The notes beneath the pieces were generated by a model. That model searched no databases and was not told where the DNA came from. It saw only the letters and a program-made list of their open reading frames with translations. From positions 62,001-126,000 of the forward strand of contig CALRQJ020000005.1 of NCBI GenBank assembly GCA_943370285.1: a stretch of DNA of 64,000 bases. Direction: 5' to 3'. The position numbers and the translations under genes are program-made. This document shows positions 1 through 6,985 of the stretch, piece after piece (within the stretch, counting starts at the first letter, position 1; each line of letters starts with the position of its first letter). Origin of the DNA: CALRQJ02 sp943370285 (lineage in GTDB: Bacteria; Bacteroidota; Bacteroidia; Chitinophagales; Chitinophagaceae).

Positions 1-1192
1 CCGATTTATCTTTTCCGCTTAAGCATTTGTAATCATCAAATCTACCAGGGTTTAAAATACCCCTCATGTCAAAAACAAAGCCACCGCCGTTTTCACTGCT
101 ATCGGGAGGAATACCTTTTTTATAACTAAAGCTATTGACAACAATATGTAATGGAGTGTCTGCATTAGCCTGAGGAGCAGTAAATCTTTCTATGATATCA
201 TCACTCACCATCAGTCGTAACATACGGTCAAACTCAGGAGTTACAATGCCTACTCTTTTATGTTCGAGAAAGAATTTGATATTATGCAAAGCCAAAGGAA
301 TACTGGCTAAAAAATGGGCTTTCCGTTCAAACAACCCTCTAAAACCATAAGCCCCCATCACTTGTAACAAACGTATCAATACATATCCGTTGTACTGACT
401 TGTGAACAAGGTTCTTTCTAAAGGTTGGGGCAACAATTGATCTACCTGATCCATATAATACTCCAACAATCGATCTTTCCATTCTTCACTCAACTGTGCT
501 TTTGCTTGCCATAATAATGAAGCCACATCGTACTGTAATGCACCTTGCATTCCACCTTGAAAGTCGATAAACTGTACGGCATCGTCTTTTACTATGATGT
601 TTCGGCTTTGAAAATCTCGAAACATAAAATATTTATGTTCTGTTTTGGTGAGGTACGTACTCAAGGCATCAAAATCATCTAACATAGCCTGCTTATCGTA
701 AGGCAGTTGTAAGGTGTCTAGAAAATAATATTTGAAATACAGTAAATCACTTAAGATAGCTTGTTTACCAAATTCTTTGGCCGTTAAACATCGGTTATAA
801 TCTAAGCCTTGATGACCATGAATTTGAATATTAGCCAAAGCTGCCAAACTTTTTTGAAATAAGCCATAAGCATAATCGCCATGCCCATGTGCTTCTAGAT
901 GTTCTAACAAACTAGCTGTACCTAAATCTTCTTGAATGTAAATCGTCTGCTCGGCATTAACACAAAAAATCTCCGGTACGGGTAAACCAAACTGCTTAAA
1001 ATGTTGACTGAAATAAATGAACGTATTATTCTCCTTTACATTTAAATTATAAGTGGCGATATACGTTTTTTCGCCGGCATAAACCCGAAAATAAATTCTG
1101 TCACTCCCACTTTGTGGCAATTTTTCTATTCTATCGGCAGTGCCAGCAAAAGACTGAAACAACACAGCAATTCCATCAACAATAGCATCCAT
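1..1192 (-). CDS. AmgK-like sugar kinase fused to RapZ C-terminal domain (3' end beyond window)
   Basis: Partial; the gene runs off the left edge after about 397 codons. Start at 1192 (MDAIVDGIAVLFQSF). Residues about 15-300 form an aminoglycoside-phosphotransferase fold. The catalytic loop near residues 190-200 reads FRDFQSRNI (catalytic Asp, metal-binding Asn), followed by IDFQGGMQGALQYDVASLL, the pattern of AmgK, the cell-wall-recycling kinase that phosphorylates MurNAc/GlcNAc at the anomeric position. From about residue 345 the sequence changes to a RapZ C-terminal domain (VNSFSYKKGIP, then GGGFVFDMRGILNPGR). In enterobacteria that domain binds small RNA and senses glucosamine-6-phosphate. 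Family knowledge: AmgK works with MurU, a nucleotidyltransferase, in a MurNAc-to-UDP-MurNAc bypass; such a gene may lie beyond the edge. Inference: a sugar kinase of peptidoglycan recycling with a built-in amino-sugar-sensing or RNA-binding module. The amidase at 1574 on the other strand fits this theme. Confidence 0.8.
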   Translation of the reverse strand, partial: MDAIVDGIAVLFQSFAGTADRIEKLPQSGSDRIYFRVYAGEKTYIATYNLNVKENNTFIYFSQHFKQFGLPVPEIFCVNAEQTIYIQEDLGTASLLEHLEAHGHGDYAYGLFQKSLAALANIQIHGHQGLDYNRCLTAKEFGKQAILSDLLYFKYYFLDTLQLPYDKQAMLDDFDALSTYLTKTEHKYFMFRDFQSRNIIVKDDAVQFIDFQGGMQGALQYDVASLLWQAKAQLSEEWKDRLLEYYMDQVDQLLPQPLERTLFTSQYNGYVLIRLLQVMGAYGFRGLFERKAHFLASIPLALHNIKFFLEHKRVGIVTPEFDRMLRLMVSDDIIERFTAPQANADTPLHIVVNSFSYKKGIPPDSSENGGGFVFDMRGILNPGRFDDYKCLSGKDKS

Positions 1193-1369
1193 ACTTCTAC
1201 ATCAATTAAGACGACGAAAATATACATTTTAAAGGATGTTTCTCAGTCGCACTTTAAACTAACAGAAATGCTTCATTGATACAATATCAAAACCATTCTT
1301 CGTGTTAATCCGTGCATTCGTGGCAAACAAGGTAATTCGCTGTAATAATGAGGTTGTTAAGAACCCTAA

Positions 1370-1523
1370 CCTTGTTTCGTGTCTTCACGAAACATAAGAA
1401 GAGCTCTCCCCTTTAGGGGATGGGGGCACCGCCAGGGTCCTTGCAGCCCTGCAAGCCCTTAAAACAAGAGACCCTGTCGATACTATAATTCTTCTAATTG
1501 TTTCGTGAAGACACGAAACAAGG
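1370..1523. repeat. 154-bp MITE-like element with perfect 25-bp inverted ends
   Basis: The 25 bases at 1370-1394 (CCTTGTTTCGTGTCTTCACG...) are the exact reverse complement of 1499-1523. Each arm also contains its own small dyad (TTTCGTG...CACGAAA). Between the arms are two smaller hairpins: TCCCC-TTTA-GGGGA at 1407-1420 and CTTGCAG-CC-CTGCAAG at 1440-1455. No reading frame fits inside and no target duplication is clear. The right arm runs past 1505 and supplies an in-frame GTG upstream of the amidase gene. Just left, 1298-1327 holds three spaced TTCGTG/TCCGTG units that look like debris of another intergenic repeat. The rest of 1193-1573 shows nothing else. Confidence 0.65.
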
Positions 1524-1573
1524 AAGGGAATTTGCTTTTATCTTTACCCACAATCACAGCTAACAATACTTTC

Positions 1574-2389
1574 ATGAGACACCTACTTTTCTTAGTTGCT
1601 TTGTTTTTTGTACTCGTTGCTTGCAACCGAAATCCTTTTAAAGCGACCAATAAATCTTATCAAAAACAAATGAAATCCTATGCCAAAAACTTGCGTACTA
1701 CACCTAGAGTGCAAGGAAACGACAGCATAAAAAGTCCTGCCTATTTTGTAGGCACCACCAATTACAATTTACGTAAGCCTAGTTTTGTTATCATACACCA
1801 CACTGCACAAAACAGTTGTGAACAAACACTCAAAACGTTTACTACGATTAAATCGCAAGTAAGTGCCCATTATGTGATTTGTAAGGATGGCACGGTACAT
1901 CAAATGCTTAACGATTATATGAGGGCTTGGCACGGCGGCAATGCTAAATGGGGAAATTTAACAGATATCAACTCTGCCAGTATTGGTATAGAATTAGACA
2001 ACAATGGCTTTCAACCGTTCGATTCATTACAAATGAATAGCTTACTGTCTTTATTAAATAAATTGAAGAAAAATTATGCTATTCCTGCAGCTAATTTTAT
2101 TGGCCATAGCGATATTGCCCCAACACGAAAAGTTGATCCGAATGTTACTTTTCCTTGGAAGAAATTAGCAGATAATGGTTACGGCTTATGGTACGATGAC
2201 ACTACCAATATTACTGTTCCAGCAGATTTTAATGCCGTACAAGCTTTACGCATTATTGGGTATGATGTACGAGATGTCGGTGCCGCTATTGCTGCATTTA
2301 AGCGCCATTTTTTGGGCGAAGACAAAAGCAAAACTTTGACAGATGCGGACAAAAAAGTATTGTATGTGCTGATGCGGAAGTACTTATGA
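1574..2389 (+). CDS. N-acetylmuramoyl-L-alanine amidase lipoprotein (AmpD/Amidase_2 family)
   Basis: 271 residues. An upstream in-frame GTG at 1505 lies inside the inverted repeat; ATG 1574 is preferred because it begins a lipoprotein signal (MRHLLFLVALFFVLVAC, lipobox LVAC, Cys about residue 17). The mature protein carries the Amidase_2 zinc site: His in FVIIHHTAQ, His in FIGHSDIAP and Asp in RKVDPNVTFPW. GIELDNNGF is the conserved glutamate strand. The enzyme would cleave the MurNAc-L-Ala bond of peptidoglycan fragments, probably as a periplasmic lipoprotein, feeding recycling. The last bases overlap the convergent racemase gene by 6 bp. Family assignment is firm; substrate preference (anhydro-muropeptides or intact wall) is not visible. 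Confidence 0.88.
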   Translation: MRHLLFLVALFFVLVACNRNPFKATNKSYQKQMKSYAKNLRTTPRVQGNDSIKSPAYFVGTTNYNLRKPSFVIIHHTAQNSCEQTLKTFTTIKSQVSAHYVICKDGTVHQMLNDYMRAWHGGNAKWGNLTDINSASIGIELDNNGFQPFDSLQMNSLLSLLNKLKKNYAIPAANFIGHSDIAPTRKVDPNVTFPWKKLADNGYGLWYDDTTNITVPADFNAVQALRIIGYDVRDVGAAIAAFKRHFLGEDKSKTLTDADKKVLYVLMRKYL

Positions 2390-3073
2390 TAAAGCAAAAT
2401 CAATAGCAGCATTTACATGAATAGCAGTAGTATCAAATACGGGAATGCTAACATCTTGTTGCTGAATTAGAATTGGTATTTCGGTACAACCTAATATTAC
2501 TCCTTCTGCGCCATGTAGTTGTAGTTTATGGATAATTGCAAGAAAACCGGCTTTGGTTGCTGCTGTAAAAACTCCCTTACTCATTTCGTTATAAATGGCA
2601 GCATTAATATATTCCATATCTTCTGGATCCGGAATAATACAAGTAATTCCTTTTTTCTTAAGTGTATCTTTATAAAAATCAAGTTGCATAGTATATTTTG
2701 TACCTAATAGGGCTACCGTTGTCAATCTGCTTTGTTGAATAGCTTTTGCAGTTGCTTCGGCAATATGTATAACAGGAATATTAATAGCGGCTTGAACGGT
2801 ATCGGCTATTTTATGCATGGTATTTGCCCCAATCAACAAACAATCTGCCCCAGCCTTTTCAATTTTTTTAGCGGCATCGCAAATTATTGCAGCAATTGCA
2901 TCCCAATCTTGCGCCTCAGTTAACACTTTTATGGTTCCAAAATTTACCGAATGTAAAATGATGGTTGCTGCTTCAACACCACCTAACTTATCATTTGCTT
3001 TTTGATTAAGTAACCGATAATAATCTAGGGTCGATAACCAGGTAAGTCCACCAATAAGTCCTATAGTTTTCAT
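2384..3073 (-). CDS. Aspartate/glutamate racemase family protein (YgeA-like)
   Basis: 229 residues, full length for the family. The N-terminus MKTIGLIGGLTWLSTLDYY and the C-terminal GCTEIPILI motif with PVFDTTAIH match the aspartate/hydantoin racemase superfamily and closely resemble E. coli YgeA. The second catalytic cysteine (GCTEI, about residue 196) is present. The first catalytic position, normally Cys or Thr just before NT, is Ala here (LIGANTMHK, about residue 83). One-base racemases are known, but a missing first acid/base means racemase activity should not be assumed. The place beside a peptidoglycan amidase suggests D-amino-acid or wall metabolism. It overlaps the amidase 3' end by 6 bp, in convergent orientation. 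Confidence 0.8.
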   Translation of the reverse strand: MKTIGLIGGLTWLSTLDYYRLLNQKANDKLGGVEAATIILHSVNFGTIKVLTEAQDWDAIAAIICDAAKKIEKAGADCLLIGANTMHKIADTVQAAINIPVIHIAEATAKAIQQSRLTTVALLGTKYTMQLDFYKDTLKKKGITCIIPDPEDMEYINAAIYNEMSKGVFTAATKAGFLAIIHKLQLHGAEGVILGCTEIPILIQQQDVSIPVFDTTAIHVNAAIDFALS

Positions 3074-3174
3074 AGGATGAAGTTACTTACTTAGTATTCA
3101 CGGTAAAAGAAGCTTAAGTTTTATTTTTCACACCATCTTCTTTTCGCTTTCTTTGCCAAATCAAAATGTAATCC

Positions 3175-3885
3175 ATGCTTCCAAAATTCAAACGTATCCT
3201 GCTTAAATTATCCGGCGAAGCCCTGATGGGTGATAAAAGTTTTGGCCTTGACCCCGAAGTAATTCAACAATATGCCCGAGACATCAAACAAGTAACAGAA
3301 CTGGGTGTTCAAGTAGCCATTGTAATTGGCGGCGGCAATATTTATCGTGGTATGAATGAGGCTGAAACAGGCATTGAGAGGGCTCAGGGAGACTATATGG
3401 GTATGTTGGCCACTGTGATTAATGGAATGGCGGTACAAGCAGGATTAGAGAAAGTTGGGGTATACACTCGTTTGCAAAGTGCGATTAAAATGGAGCAAAT
3501 TGCCGAACCTTATATTCGTCGGAGAGCAATTCGCCACTTAGAAAAAGGAAGGGTAGTCATTTTTGGTGCCGGCACCGGAAACCCTTATTTTACAACAGAT
3601 ACAGCTGGTTCTTTAAGAGCCATCGAAATAAAGGCTGATGTTATTTTGAAAGGCACAAGGGTAGATGGTATTTATTCTGCCGATCCTGAAAAAGACCCCA
3701 ATGCTACCAAATTTGAAAAAATTAGCTTTCAAGAATGTATTTCCAGCAATTTGAAAGTTATGGATATGACGGCTTTTACCCTTTGCATGGAAAATAAATT
3801 GCCCATCATTGTATTTGACATGAACACTCCAGGCACTTTATTACAAGTGGTGCAGGGCATGAATGTCGGAACTTTGGTAAGCTAA
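3175..3885 (+). CDS. pyrH: UMP kinase
   Basis: 236 residues, normal length. The amino-acid-kinase fold is clear: MLPKFKRILLKLSGEALMGD (phosphate loop), VIGGGNIYRG, YTRLQSAIKM, then AGTGNPYFTTDTA for UMP and nucleotide binding, and a C-terminal MDMTAFTLCMENKLPI region. It phosphorylates UMP to UDP in the cytoplasm, the first dedicated step toward UTP and CTP; the bacterial enzyme is a hexamer allosterically controlled by GTP and UTP. It is followed by its own intrinsic terminator at 3909-3939, so it appears to be transcribed separately from pdxH. The 101-base gap upstream contains no obvious consensus promoter. Confidence 0.97.
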   Translation: MLPKFKRILLKLSGEALMGDKSFGLDPEVIQQYARDIKQVTELGVQVAIVIGGGNIYRGMNEAETGIERAQGDYMGMLATVINGMAVQAGLEKVGVYTRLQSAIKMEQIAEPYIRRRAIRHLEKGRVVIFGAGTGNPYFTTDTAGSLRAIEIKADVILKGTRVDGIYSADPEKDPNATKFEKISFQECISSNLKVMDMTAFTLCMENKLPIIVFDMNTPGTLLQVVQGMNVGTLVS

Positions 3886-3908
3886 TTATAACCAACCTAT
3901 TTTATAGC

Positions 3909-3939
3909 GCAGTTGTTGAATGACAACTGCTTTTTTTTT
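3909..3939 (+). terminator. Intrinsic terminator after pyrH
   Basis: Perfect 8-bp stem GCAGTTGT / ACAACTGC with a 6-base loop, followed directly by nine T residues. Confidence 0.85.
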
Positions 3940-4001
3940 GCCTTATGATGAATATCAGCATGGAATAAATGCAGTAGAAATACCTTTGCAGGATAAACCG
4001 G

Positions 4002-4649
4002 ATGATTATGAATAATTCCATAGCAGATATCAGAAAAGATTATATACTGGAATCGTTGAATGAAACCGATGTCGCCATAGACCCCATTACGCAATTTGAA
4101 CATTGGTGGGAGGAAGCATTGAAAAGTGACATTGACGAAGTAAATGCCATGACGCTGGCTACAGCTACAGCCGATGGAAAACCATCTGCAAGAATTGTAC
4201 TGTTGAAAGGTTATACGCAAGATGGCTTTATTTTCTTTACCAATTATCTCAGCGATAAGGGCAATCAGTTAGCAGATAACCCAAATGCTTGTTTGGTATT
4301 TTTTTGGAAAGAATTAGAACGACAAATTAGAATTGAAGGAGTGGTGGAGAAGATTAGTGAAGCAGACAGCGATGCCTATTTTCATTCTAGACCAACTGGT
4401 AGTCAGATTGGTGCTTGGGCATCACCACAAAGTAGGATAATTGCAAGTCGAGCAACCATAGAAACCAATGTACAAGCTTGTGTAGCAGAATTTGGCACTG
4501 AAAAAATTCCAAGACCGGCTCATTGGGGCGGCTATATAGTAAAACCAACAGTAGTAGAATTTTGGCAGGGCCGAAGCAGTAGACTACACGATAGAATTAG
4601 ATACCGATTAGACGATGCAGAATGGATTATAGAAAGGCTAGCGCCTTAA
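4002..4649 (+). CDS. pdxH: Pyridoxamine/pyridoxine 5'-phosphate oxidase
   Basis: 215 residues, standard length. The FMN- and substrate-binding motifs appear in order: RIVLLKGYTQDGFIFFTNY, SDKGNQL, LERQIRIEG, SRPTGSQIGAWAS and the C-terminal EFWQGRSSRLHDRIRYR. The enzyme oxidises pyridoxamine or pyridoxine 5'-phosphate to pyridoxal phosphate with O2 and FMN. ATG at 4002 and ATG at 4008 (MNNSIADIRKDY) are both possible; the second matches the usual family N-terminus slightly better. It is monocistronic by layout: the pyrH terminator lies before it and a shared bidirectional terminator follows at 4654-4684. Confidence 0.95.
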   Translation: MIMNNSIADIRKDYILESLNETDVAIDPITQFEHWWEEALKSDIDEVNAMTLATATADGKPSARIVLLKGYTQDGFIFFTNYLSDKGNQLADNPNACLVFFWKELERQIRIEGVVEKISEADSDAYFHSRPTGSQIGAWASPQSRIIASRATIETNVQACVAEFGTEKIPRPAHWGGYIVKPTVVEFWQGRSSRLHDRIRYRLDDAEWIIERLAP

Positions 4650-4653
4650 ATCA

Positions 4654-4684
4654 AAAAAGGGTTGAACGATGTTCAGCCCTTTTT
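4654..4684. terminator. Bidirectional terminator between pdxH and THX
   Basis: AAAAAGGGTTGAAC pairs with GTTCAGCCCTTTTT (one G-T position) around a 4-base loop. A runs on one side and T runs on the other serve both convergent genes. Confidence 0.75.
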
Positions 4685-4692
4685 AAATGTTT

Positions 4693-4809
4693 TTAGTCTT
4701 CTTTTTTGATGACTGCAATCTTCTTGATGGTTGCTTTAGCTGGTCTTGACTTGCCGAAAGAACCCTTAAACCTTTTACCTTTTGCAGTTTTTTTATCACC
4801 TCTGCCCAT
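4693..4809 (-). CDS. 30S ribosomal protein THX
   Basis: A 38-residue gene read on the minus strand: it begins MGRGDKKTAKGKRFKGSFG and continues into SRPAKA, then ends IKKIAVIKKED. The start MGRGDKKTxKGKRFxGSxG and strongly basic composition are diagnostic of THX, a tiny 30S subunit protein first seen in Thermus and common in Bacteroidota, which sits in the head of the 30S particle. It shares the bidirectional terminator at 4654-4684 with pdxH and is separated from hup by a terminator at 4890-4919. A longer frame on the opposite strand (4706-4948) is its shadow. Easily missed because of its size. Confidence 0.9.
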   Translation of the reverse strand: MGRGDKKTAKGKRFKGSFGKSRPAKATIKKIAVIKKED

Positions 4810-4889
4810 AATTGAATGTGTTATTGATTACGTAAACAATGATTGTGGCTGCAAAAATGCAGAAATTTTGGCAATCAAGCGCTATAAAT

Positions 4890-4919
4890 TAAAAAACCCC
4901 GCTATTGGCGGGGCTTTTT
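4890..4919 (-). terminator. Intrinsic terminator after hup
   Basis: CCCCGC / GCGGGG stem with a 5-base loop flanked by A5-6 and T5. On the minus strand the stem is followed by a T run, 18 bases after the hup stop codon. Confidence 0.85.
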
Positions 4920-4937
4920 ATACGCTGTTGTTGCTAA

Positions 4938-5207
4938 TTATAACTTAGCAGACAATTCTTTACCAGCTTTAAATTTAGCCACTTTCTTAGCCTTGATTTT
5001 GATAACCTGACCAGTTTGTGGGTTACGACCGTTACGAGCAGCTCTTTTTGTAACAGAAAATGTTCCAAAACCAACTAAAGTAACTTTACCGCCACCTTTC
5101 AAAGTTTTGGTTACTGCTTCTACAAAAGAATCTAATGTTGCGTTAGCTTGAGTTTTGGTAATACCTGCGTCATCAGCAAGTTTAGCAATCAATTCAGCTT
5201 TGTTCAT
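4938..5207 (-). CDS. HU family DNA-binding protein
   Basis: 89 residues from ATG 5207 (MNKAELIAKLADDAGITKTQA). The frame stays open upstream to 5318, but a good promoter lies inside that extension (5241-5271) and homologues start at MNKAEL, so 5207 is chosen. The fold elements are all visible: two N-terminal helices, GFGTFSV at the turn, the DNA-binding arm RAARNGRNPQTGQVIKI with the Pro that intercalates into DNA, and a final helix KFKAGKELSAKL. HU bends and compacts DNA as a dimer in the nucleoid. Transcribed alone, from its own promoter to the terminator at 4890-4919. Confidence 0.95.
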   Translation of the reverse strand: MNKAELIAKLADDAGITKTQANATLDSFVEAVTKTLKGGGKVTLVGFGTFSVTKRAARNGRNPQTGQVIKIKAKKVAKFKAGKELSAKL

Positions 5208-5240
5208 AATAAGGATTTTTACTTGTGTAATTAAGAGTGA

Positions 5241-5271
5241 CAAATTTATTCGCTTTTGCTTACCTACAAAA
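5241..5271 (-). promoter_or_regulatory. Bacteroidota-type promoter of hup
   Basis: On the minus strand TTTTG (5267-5271), an 18-base spacer, then TAAATTTG (5241-5248), an exact match to the phylum's -7 consensus TAnnTTTG with a correctly placed -33 TTTG. Transcription would begin about 27 bases before ATG 5207. The remaining gap to 5490 holds a weak AACAAT...ATTGTT dyad near 5437-5454 and nothing else recognised. Confidence 0.7.
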
Positions 5272-5490
5272 TAATTTTTGTCATTTTTAAAATGGAAAAA
5301 AATTGCTGAAAGCCGCACAGCATAAGCATTTCAAAGAGATTGACCTGCTAACATTTTTTTAAGATTTCGCTAAAACCCTTATCTGTAAAGGATTACAGCG
5401 ATTTGTCGGCTGAAATGCACTGTGGAAGCGGCTTTGAACAATATACAATTGTTTTGAACACAACAAAATCTATCTTTTTAATTTCCACAT

Positions 5491-5799
5491 CTAGTTCACA
5501 ATTTGCATTAAACTTCTAAATGCAATGAATTTGTTACCCCATAGATCAAAACCTGCATTTCGTAGCTGTGGTGCAAACTCAACTAAGTACCGTTCATAAG
5601 TAGCTAAATCTGTGGTATAATATTGTGCCGCATAGGTTGGGCCTTCTGCCTCGTCAATTTCCAACACCCTAACAAATTGATGTTTATGAAAACAACCGGT
5701 AGCTAATAGTTCGGGGATATGTGTCTCTTTCATCCATGCCACCCAAGCATCATGAATACTCCAATCTACTTTAATAGTTACGTTATAAATGATAGCCAT
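5491..5799 (-). CDS. DUF4286 family protein
   Basis: 102 residues. MAIIYNVTIKVDWSIHDAWVAW and the following MKETHIPELLATGCF, then AAQYYTTDLATYERYL, match DUF4286, a small ferredoxin-like (dimeric alpha+beta barrel type) family common in Bacteroidota and of unknown function. No signal peptide or membrane segment; probably cytoplasmic. It starts 4 bases after the DUF3999 gene stops, so it should be the last gene of a three-gene operon beginning at 9368. Its connection to the two membrane proteins may be only transcriptional. Confidence 0.75.
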   Translation of the reverse strand: MAIIYNVTIKVDWSIHDAWVAWMKETHIPELLATGCFHKHQFVRVLEIDEAEGPTYAAQYYTTDLATYERYLVEFAPQLRNAGFDLWGNKFIAFRSLMQIVN

Positions 5800-5803
5800 A
5801 TTC

Positions 5804-6985
5804 TTATTGCTTTTGCTGAAACTCTTTGGTTAATTTGAATGTCAATCCACCTAAAACAACAATTGCACCAATGATGGCTGGCCACAGCCAGTTAGTTGAT
5901 GATTGGTTAGGCTTTATTATTGTTGTAATTGCCCCAAATTGTAAAGTGGGAATATTTTCTGGCAAGCTATCTTTAAAATACGCCAAATCATATTGTGGTG
6001 CAACTGCTGTACTGTCATTGAAATGCAATGAATAAGATTGATCAGCCACCAAATAAGTAATGAGCTTTTTTTGAATTTGCTCTGTTGTTACTGACGTGAT
6101 AGTTAACGGCAGATTATCCCCGTTGTTTATATCCATCACTAAACGATTGGTCTTTACTAGCGGTAAATAAAATACCGATACACTATCTGTAATTTCAAAT
6201 TGATTTACTTGATTGTTACTTGTGGTAATTGTTACTTGTCGTTTAAAAAATGGAGGCCCTTTTACTTTTACAATTACTCTATTAATCGGATACGCTTCAA
6301 CATGTTCAACGTTAATATAACTATGTTGGTTAGCACTATCTGTTTGGTTGAATGCAAAACCAGGGTTTACCAAAAATGGATAATCAGCACTAGATTGTAC
6401 TGAAAAATATCTTCCCGCTTCTAAAATATTTAATGGATCATTGGCTCCATTGCGTAAGCGTATTTTGATATACCGATAACTGCTTTTCGGGAAACGGAGT
6501 ATTTGCACAAATCTATCCTTATCGGCAGAGGTTTGCGGTTCAAGTAGCACATTTTCAGCAACGGTAAACCAATTGTTATTGTCATCACTCCCACTAATAA
6601 ACGCAACCCTACTAGCTGATGTATTTTTAATCAATAAAGCTATTGCATAAATGGACTCCAGTGTTGGATTATCAATTACCAACAACGATTGGCCACTGTC
6701 GGTTTTTTCATATTGTTGAATAGTTAATTTTTGATACGATGTTTTACTAAATGATGGTTGGGGAGCTATTATTACATAAGGAATTTGCCTTTTTTTATCA
6801 TCCATAATTCGCAAATCACTCAAATCTAATTTTGCTAAACTGCTCAATGCAGGAGTAACAGCAATTTGATAAAACCCCGTTTGCTTAACGGAATTTAAAG
6901 TAGCTGTACTATTGTACTGTTGTGCATGAACCGCAACATGAAATAATACGAATAAAAACAACAGTTTAGTTTTTAGGATTGGCAT
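5804..6985 (-). CDS. DUF3999-like secreted/membrane protein
   Basis: 393 residues. An N-terminal signal peptide (MPILKTKLLFLFVLFHVAVHAQ) is followed by beta-rich domains, one reminiscent of a discoidin fold (RFPKSSYRYIKIRLRNGANDPLNI). One C-terminal membrane segment (about residues 365-385, WLWPAIIGAIVVLGGLTF) precedes a short basic tail. This layout, and its position overlapping the end of a DUF2339 gene by 20 bp, matches DUF3999, which is the habitual partner of DUF2339. Most of the protein would face the periplasm, anchored at its C-terminus. Function unknown; translational coupling to the DUF2339 protein suggests a complex. Confidence 0.65.
   Translation of the reverse strand: MPILKTKLLFLFVLFHVAVHAQQYNSTATLNSVKQTGFYQIAVTPALSSLAKLDLSDLRIMDDKKRQIPYVIIAPQPSFSKTSYQKLTIQQYEKTDSGQSLLVIDNPTLESIYAIALLIKNTSASRVAFISGSDDNNNWFTVAENVLLEPQTSADKDRFVQILRFPKSSYRYIKIRLRNGANDPLNILEAGRYFSVQSSADYPFLVNPGFAFNQTDSANQHSYINVEHVEAYPINRVIVKVKGPPFFKRQVTITTSNNQVNQFEITDSVSVFYLPLVKTNRLVMDINNGDNLPLTITSVTTEQIQKKLITYLVADQSYSLHFNDSTAVAPQYDLAYFKDSLPENIPTLQFGAITTIIKPNQSSTNWLWPAIIGAIVVLGGLTFKLTKEFQQKQ

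Noticed and set aside
1505..1573. N-terminal extension of the amidase from GTG 1505
   Set aside because: It lies in the inverted repeat and would bury the lipoprotein signal that begins at ATG 1574.
4706..4948. 80-codon plus-strand frame
   Set aside because: It is antisense to the THX gene and runs through the hup terminator.
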